Source: [Mycobacterium] fortunisiensis (GTDB lineage: Bacteria > Actinomycetota > Actinomycetes > Mycobacteriales > Mycobacteriaceae). From it: DNA of 64,000 bases. The position numbers and the translations under genes are program-made. The stretch is taken from assembly GCF_019050325.1 (NCBI RefSeq), contig NZ_VOMB01000002.1:62001-126000 (forward strand), written 5' to 3'. This document shows positions 59,583-64,000 of the stretch, piece after piece. The notes below the pieces were generated by a model. The model saw nothing but the letters and a program-made list of their open reading frames with translations. It did no database searches and was not told the origin of the DNA. The stretch's first letter is position 1; each line of letters opens with the position of its first letter.

Positions 59583-60428
59583 CTACTGGATCGGCTCGTC
59601 GCCGAGCACCGTGGTGCGCAGCATGTGGCGCGGTGAATTGGGCTCGTACGGCGCCGCACGATGCAGCACGCCCTGGTTGTCCCAGATGACGGTGTCGCCG
59701 ACGGACCACGTGTGGCGGTACACCTTGTCCGGCGTGGTGGCGTGGGCGAGGAGCTCGGCCAGCAGCGCACGCCCCTCGTCGCGATCCATCCCGACGATGT
59801 AATCCGCAGATGCGCCCAACACCAACGACTTTCGCCCGTTTCGGTGGGTCCACACCAGCGGGTTCTCGTGGGTCGGGCGCGCTGCCCAGCGCTGCCGTTG
59901 CTCAGGGGTGGGATCCGGGTATACCCGCCGCTGTGAAGCCTCCAGCGAGTGCACCACCCGCAGCCTGCCGTAGTGCTCCTTCTCGGCTTCGTCGAGTGAG
60001 TCGTAGGCCGCATACGCGTTGGCGAACTCGGTTTCGCCGCCACGGGCGGCCACCTCGACGGCCGACAGCACGGTGGCCTTCTGTGGGCATTCGTCGTGCA
60101 GTGGCGTGCAGCCGTCGATGTGCCAGTCGAAGGTGGCCTTGAGATACTCGGCGGCCTTGTTCTTGGTCTTGTCCAGGGTGATGGGGTAGATGCCCGAGAC
60201 CGGGTGGTGGCCGTCGGACGAGCGGTCGATCTCACCGAGACGCTCCGAGAAGGCCACTTGGGCTTCGGGATTCAGGCCCAGGCTGCGGAACACCAGGACG
60301 CCGTTGTCTTCCAGGGCAGCCAGGACGGCGGCCGCCAGGCTGTCGTCGCCGGCCAGGCGCTCCGGGTCGGCGCCGACAACCTCGGCGCCGACTGACGCGG
60401 TCAGCTTGTTGATGGTCAACACACTCAT
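59583..60428 (-). CDS. TauD/TfdA-family Fe(II)/2-oxoglutarate dioxygenase
   Basis: 281 residues, jelly-roll dioxygenase of the TauD group. Iron ligands: H103-x-D105 in FDWHIDGCTPL and the distal His in WDNQGVLHRAAPYE. The 2-oxoglutarate-binding Arg is in the following PRHMLRTTVLGD. It hydroxylates a carbon next to a leaving group or in a small acid; substrate unknown. It is the last gene of the minus-strand oxygenase operon, 28 bases after the small unknown gene. Confidence 0.88.
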   Translation of the reverse strand: MSVLTINKLTASVGAEVVGADPERLAGDDSLAAAVLAALEDNGVLVFRSLGLNPEAQVAFSERLGEIDRSSDGHHPVSGIYPITLDKTKNKAAEYLKATFDWHIDGCTPLHDECPQKATVLSAVEVAARGGETEFANAYAAYDSLDEAEKEHYGRLRVVHSLEASQRRVYPDPTPEQRQRWAARPTHENPLVWTHRNGRKSLVLGASADYIVGMDRDEGRALLAELLAHATTPDKVYRHTWSVGDTVIWDNQGVLHRAAPYEPNSPRHMLRTTVLGDEPIQ

Positions 60429-60456
60429 CGGTGTGTCCTTTCGTGTTCGGTGGCGG

Positions 60457-60792
60457 CTACGGTCGGGGTTCTCCGGTGCGGATCATGACGGCGTCGGCCG
60501 AGTCGGCGGGAGCCGCCTGGTGCATGATCTCCACCGACATCGCGACCATGACCAACGAATAGATCAGGTGCAGCAGGTTCAGCGCATCGTCGGGCACGTC
60601 GTCGAGCGGAAACTTGTCGCAGTACTCGATCGCCTCTTCGACCCGGGGGAAGAACGCGTCGTAGAACTCGTGCATCTCGGGCATGGTGCTGGCCAAGCGA
60701 CGTTCCCAGCGTTCGGTTTCGGTGGGCAGACACCAGATCTCGGCGTAGGGCTCCAGTTCGGCGAAGGCACTGGGCAGCTTCGAGGATGTCAT
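60457..60792 (-). CDS. Small unrecognised protein in the oxygenase operon
   Basis: 111 residues, all-helical by appearance: FAELEPYAEIWCLPTETERWERRLAST, MPEMHEFYDAFFPRVEEAIEYCDKFPLDD, and a hydrophobic helix LNLLHLIYSLVMVAMSVEIMHQ. No family recognised. GGAGG eight bases upstream supports ATG 60792 (a GTG at 60798 overlaps the oxygenase stop). Tight linkage to the oxygenase suggests an accessory subunit or cofactor-protecting role; inference only. Confidence 0.65.
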   Translation of the reverse strand: MTSSKLPSAFAELEPYAEIWCLPTETERWERRLASTMPEMHEFYDAFFPRVEEAIEYCDKFPLDDVPDDALNLLHLIYSLVMVAMSVEIMHQAAPADSADAVMIRTGEPRP

Positions 60793-60794
60793 CG

Positions 60795-62063
60795 TCACAC
60801 CTCCGCCGGAGTGCGTTCGCGCTGATAGGCCGCCACCCAGTCGACTGCCATCTTGTGCAGATGGCGCACCAGGATCTCCTGATCGTTGAGCGGGAAGTCG
60901 TCGATGACGTCGTACTCGAGGGCGGCCTGGGTTCCGCCGAGCATGCCGGCATCCTGCAGGGCGAACTCCTTCAGCACCACCGCGGCCACCTCGTGCTCGA
61001 TGCGTTCCCGCACGGTGCGGGCCGGGTGGAAGTAGGTGAACGCCTCGTAGCGGTGGGTGTTGTGCGACGTCGGCCAGTAGCGGTAGAGCAGGTACCAGCC
61101 GCCGTAGATCAGGATCTCCAGGTTGGGAAAGATCTGGAAATTGCTGATCCCCCAGGGCTCGATACCGCCCGGGTTGAGCCCGTGCATCGGCAGTTCACCG
61201 ATATCGGGCGTCCGCCACGGGCCCACCAATCCACTCTGGGTGACCCGCTCGATCGGGTACATGTACTCGGGCGCCAAGAGCCAGCGCCGGGTGCCCGCGG
61301 TCGAGACCAGCCGGTGCGGACCGTCGAGCTGGAAGTGGCCACAGGTGAAGCCGGCGTTGGGGTCTCGCACCTCCGGCGGCACCTGCTGGGTGTGCAGCGA
61401 GGGCACGTGGTAGTACTCCTGGAAGGCGTCGGCGAAGATCTTCCAGTTGCTGTTGTTGTGCGCCACCCAGTCGTAGCGCTCGGTGAGTGCGCCGAACGGG
61501 TAGTCGTCGAGCGCGGTGACCATGGGGCCGAGGAATTCGCGCAGGCTCTGGCGCGGCTGCTGATCCAGGTTGACGAAAACGAAGCCGGCCCAGACATCGC
61601 AGTGCACTTCGACCAGGCCGTAGTCGGCGGTGTCCAGGCCGGTGAAGCGGTCCGCGTCGGGCAGCGAGATCAATGCGCCGTCGAGACCGTAGCGCCATCC
61701 GCAGTGCCGGCATTCGAATTCGGTGCCGGTGTTGCGTAATTCGGTGGCCCGGAAGTCCACCGGCACCAGGGCATGCCCACGTCGGCGGCACAGGTTGTGA
61801 AACGCGCGGACGACGCCGTCGTGGCCTTGCACCACCAGCAGCGAGGCATCGGCCGCCTCGACCTGGCGGGTGATGAAGCTGCCGGCCTCGGGGGTCTCCT
61901 CGATCCGGCTGATGTTGAGCCAGGCCCGTTTGAAGATCGCCTCCCGTTCGAGGGCGTAGAACTCCGGGGAGATGGAGTCACGGAACGGGATCGGCCCGGT
62001 CCCCAACTCGGGGTAGTGCTCGGTCCATGACCCCTCGGCCGGCTTGGGCCACTTGGTTGCCAT
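60795..62063 (-). CDS. Rieske-type ring-hydroxylating oxygenase alpha subunit with non-canonical cluster motif
   Basis: 422 residues. The N-terminal Rieske domain should read C-x-H ... C-x2-H. Here it reads C92-R-R94-R-G and C118-R-H-C121-G-W, so Arg and Cys replace the two cluster histidines while both Cys and the 23-residue spacing stay. The C-terminal catalytic domain is normal: NWKIFADAFQEYYHVPSLH gives D212, H219 and H224 for the mononuclear iron. It belongs to the alpha-only group that works with a separate reductase, which is encoded two genes upstream. Codons at both altered positions are clean (CGA, TGC). It could hold a different Fe-S cluster or none. Confidence 0.88.
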   Translation of the reverse strand: MATKWPKPAEGSWTEHYPELGTGPIPFRDSISPEFYALEREAIFKRAWLNISRIEETPEAGSFITRQVEAADASLLVVQGHDGVVRAFHNLCRRRGHALVPVDFRATELRNTGTEFECRHCGWRYGLDGALISLPDADRFTGLDTADYGLVEVHCDVWAGFVFVNLDQQPRQSLREFLGPMVTALDDYPFGALTERYDWVAHNNSNWKIFADAFQEYYHVPSLHTQQVPPEVRDPNAGFTCGHFQLDGPHRLVSTAGTRRWLLAPEYMYPIERVTQSGLVGPWRTPDIGELPMHGLNPGGIEPWGISNFQIFPNLEILIYGGWYLLYRYWPTSHNTHRYEAFTYFHPARTVRERIEHEVAAVVLKEFALQDAGMLGGTQAALEYDVIDDFPLNDQEILVRHLHKMAVDWVAAYQRERTPAEV

Positions 62064-62118
62064 GTGAACCTCCGTGTGACTAGTGCGGGTTGGGACTGTT
62101 CGGGTGGCTGTCGCAGGG

Positions 62119-62874
62119 CTACATCACGGCGCCGCCGTTGACGCCGAGGGTCTGGCCGGTGATGAAGCCGGCCTCTTCGGAACACAGGAAGCCCACGGCA
62201 GCAGCGATATCGGCGCCGGTGCCGAGACGACCGAGGGGGATGTTGGCAGCGATCGTCTCGTTCGGCGGCAGATGTCCGGCGGCCTGTGATTGGTGCTGCA
62301 TGGGCGTTTCGATACCGGAAGGGGGAATGTTGTTGACCGTGATGCCGTTCGCGGCGTACTCGCGGGCCAGTGATTTCGTCAGGGTCAGCAGCGCGCCCTT
62401 GGAGGCGGCGTAGTGCGCCGCGAAGGGCGTGCCGCGCTGAGCGCTGGACGAGGAGATCATCACGATGCGGCCCCAGCCGGCTTCGACCATGTCGGGCAGC
62501 GCCACCTGGCAGCAGCGGAAGGTGCCGCTGAGGTTGACGTCGATCATCTGTGCCCAGGTCTGCTCGGTGATGTCGGCGAACGACGCGTAGCCGAACATCC
62601 CGGCGCTGGTCACCAGGATCCCCACCGGTCCGAGTTCGCTGCGCACCTTGCCGAAGGCCTCTTCCACCGCCGCACGATCGGTGATGTCGGCGCCGACCGC
62701 GAAGGCGGTGACGCCGGCGGCGCGCAGATCGTCGGTAACCCGCTGAGCGGCATCGGCATTCACGTCGAGCACCGCGATCCGGTGACCGCGTCGGCCCAGT
62801 TCGTGGCACGTCGCCTCACCCATCCCCGATGCCCCGCCGGTCACCACGGCCACCCTGTTCGTCACTTCAGCCAC
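62119..62874 (-). CDS. Short-chain dehydrogenase/reductase
   Basis: 251 residues, classical SDR. NAD(P) loop VVTGGASGMGEA, D in VLDVNAD (favouring NAD), the NAG-like TSAGMFGYA, catalytic Ser in MISSSSAQRG and Y-x3-K in HYAASKGAL. It probably oxidises an alcohol made by the oxygenase. It lies between the reductase and the oxygenase in one operon, 8 bases after the reductase. Confidence 0.9.
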   Translation of the reverse strand: MAEVTNRVAVVTGGASGMGEATCHELGRRGHRIAVLDVNADAAQRVTDDLRAAGVTAFAVGADITDRAAVEEAFGKVRSELGPVGILVTSAGMFGYASFADITEQTWAQMIDVNLSGTFRCCQVALPDMVEAGWGRIVMISSSSAQRGTPFAAHYAASKGALLTLTKSLAREYAANGITVNNIPPSGIETPMQHQSQAAGHLPPNETIAANIPLGRLGTGADIAAAVGFLCSEEAGFITGQTLGVNGGAVM

Positions 62875-62881
62875 CTGTTCA

Positions 62882-63937
62882 CTAGTCGTAGACCACCCGC
62901 ACCGTGCGGCTGGTGGGCAGTGTCTGACACGTCACCACCCAACCGTCGGCGACTTCGTCGTCGTCGAGGGCGTCGTTGTTGAGCATCCGTGCGCTGCCCT
63001 GCACCACCTGGGCGATACATGTTCCGCACGAACCGGTTTCGCACGACGAGGGAGCTTTCAGGCCGGCCAGCCGTGCCGTCTGCAGCAGGGTGTTTCCGGC
63101 CCGGTAGGGCGCGGTGACGCTGGTGTGTCCCAGTTCGATGGTCACTTCTTCGGTGACGGCGGGCTCGTCCGGATCGGCAGGCGGCACCACGGCGACGCTG
63201 AAGCGCTCCAGATGTATGTGCTGCTTGGGGACTCCGGCGTCGAGCAGGACCTGCTCGACGACATCCATGAACGGGGCGGGGCCGCATACGTAGAACTCGG
63301 CCGCGTGATGGCCGGAGATGAACTCGGCGATGCGTTGTGGTGAGACCACACCGTCGTGCGCATCGAGATGGTGCTGGACCTCGAAGCGTCCGCCGTGGAC
63401 ATCGGTGAGGTCGGCCAGGGCGTCCCGGAAGATCACCGAGTCGAGATCGCGGTTGGCGTAGAACAACCGGGCCCGACGGGCGGTGGCGGCCAGGGTCGAG
63501 TGCACCAGGGAGAACACCGGGGTGATCCCGCTGCCGCCGGCGAAGGTGACGACATCGCGGTCGGTGGCGGTCAGAACGAAGCGTCCCTCCGGCGGTGCGA
63601 CGTGCAGAACGTCACCGACGGCCACCTTGTCGTTGATCCAGTTGGACACCAGGCCATCTCGATCCCGCTTGACCGTGATCCGCAGATCGGGTTCGACGTC
63701 CGGGGGCGAGGACATCGAATAACAGCGCCGGTGCTCGGCGCCGTCGATGCTCAGGCGCAACGTGACGAATTGGCCCGCCTGATAACGGAATGTGGATGCG
63801 CTGGCCTCGGGGACGCCGAACACCAGCGAGACCGCGTCGGCGGTCTCGCGGATCACCTGTTTGACCCGCAGTGAGGTGAAGCCGTCGGCGTCGATCACCT
63901 CGGTGGCGTCGTGGCGGGGCGTGGTCGCTGTCTCCAT
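62882..63937 (-). CDS. Flavin and 2Fe-2S oxygenase reductase (KshB/HmpA-like)
   Basis: 351 residues. FAD-binding RCYSMSSPP, NAD-binding TFAGGSGITPVFSLV and YVCGPAPFMD, and a C-terminal plant-type [2Fe-2S] ferredoxin domain with SSCETGSCGTC and VVTCQ ligands. It passes electrons from NADH to a Rieske-type oxygenase, as KshB does for KshA. ATG 63937 is preferred over an upstream start at 63955. First gene of the operon; a palindrome lies upstream. Confidence 0.92.
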   Translation of the reverse strand: METATTPRHDATEVIDADGFTSLRVKQVIRETADAVSLVFGVPEASASTFRYQAGQFVTLRLSIDGAEHRRCYSMSSPPDVEPDLRITVKRDRDGLVSNWINDKVAVGDVLHVAPPEGRFVLTATDRDVVTFAGGSGITPVFSLVHSTLAATARRARLFYANRDLDSVIFRDALADLTDVHGGRFEVQHHLDAHDGVVSPQRIAEFISGHHAAEFYVCGPAPFMDVVEQVLLDAGVPKQHIHLERFSVAVVPPADPDEPAVTEEVTIELGHTSVTAPYRAGNTLLQTARLAGLKAPSSCETGSCGTCIAQVVQGSARMLNNDALDDDEVADGWVVTCQTLPTSRTVRVVYD

Positions 63938-63952
63938 CGAGCGCAACAATAT

Positions 63953-63962
63953 CAAGTACTTG
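63953..63962. promoter_or_regulatory. Palindrome upstream of the oxygenase operon
   Basis: CAAGTACTTG, 15 bases before the reductase start, with a related half-site CTCAAGT about 10 bases on. Candidate operator for the oxygenase operon, overlapping the probable -10 region (GATATT on the minus strand). Confidence 0.4.
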
Positions 63963-64000
63963 TCATTAATCTCAAGTGGTAGATACTCACGACGGTTGGG

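Noticed and set aside
1..64000. CRISPR array, tRNA or rRNA genes
   Set aside because: No regularly spaced direct repeats of CRISPR length, and no cloverleaf or rRNA-like stretches noticed on either strand. Short tRNA genes could only be excluded fully with a covariance search.

Overview
The window is high-GC actinobacterial DNA from a mycobacterium, probably a rapid grower or environmental species. The evidence is gene content and order: mmpL11, Rv0203-type hemophore, Rv0204c-like, Rv0205-like, mmpL3, NYN protein, trmB, Rv0209-like, Rv0210-like and pckG occur in the same order as M. tuberculosis Rv0202c-Rv0211. They are followed by fadD4, a hotdog hydratase, an HSL-type esterase, lipC and a WS/DGAT (Rv0214-Rv0221 order). 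Sequence statements are read directly from the window; family and locus assignments come from memory of mycobacterial proteins, without database searches.

Layout. 1-18.5 kb: mycolic-acid/heme export core (mmpL11 cut by the left edge, two hemophore-like proteins, mmpL3). A PrrA/PrrB-like two-component system, a DUF3054 protein and an M23-type lipoprotein sit inside this otherwise syntenic block. The block continues with trmB, a pair of degenerate GTPase-like proteins and GTP-dependent PEP carboxykinase with a strong terminator. 18.5-21.5 kb: gene debris (an MmpL C-terminus and a cyclase N-terminus) abutting a cyclase/NTPase regulator whose 3' end lies at the breakpoint. 21.6-32.1 kb: fadD4 plus crotonase, a third hemophore-like gene, a three-gene DyP-peroxidase operon with two unrecognised partners, and a MaoC / CoA-transferase / amidohydrolase operon leading into a PLP decarboxylase gene.

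32,130-50,185: an 18-kb mobile element that splits the decarboxylase gene seven codons after the PLP-lysine codon. It has 19-bp imperfect terminal inverted repeats. At one end it carries a tyrosine-recombinase trio (TnpA/TnpB/TnpC, Tn554-type) behind an XRE-ImmA/IrrE protein and an unknown gene. Its cargo is metal/metalloid resistance in modules: cmtR-ctpG (Cd/Pb) divergent from a DsbA/methyltransferase operon; a MerR-controlled operon with a MerT-like membrane protein; arsR-acr3-arsC-arsC2; and cadI/arsI divergent from a second arsR. Several cargo promoters show palindromic operators with start codons so close to the -10 box that leaderless transcripts are likely. Removing 32,130-50,191 restores one in-frame decarboxylase ORF of 488 sense codons.

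50.2-64 kb: decarboxylase 3' half, a frameshifted udgX, a frameshifted esterase, a small acidic protein, an HSL esterase, a tandem-domain acyl-CoA dehydrogenase, lipC, a wax-ester/diacylglycerol acyltransferase and a small ferredoxin. Last comes a minus-strand oxygenase operon (flavo-iron-sulfur reductase, SDR, Rieske-type oxygenase alpha subunit, small unknown, TauD-type dioxygenase). The oxygenase has lost both canonical Rieske histidines.

I see no tRNA, rRNA or CRISPR array, and no gene-free stretch longer than 300 bases. Three frame disruptions (5' end of the Rv0209-like gene, udgX, esterase) lie at or near short homopolymers or dinucleotide-like runs, so sequencing error competes with real gene decay for each.
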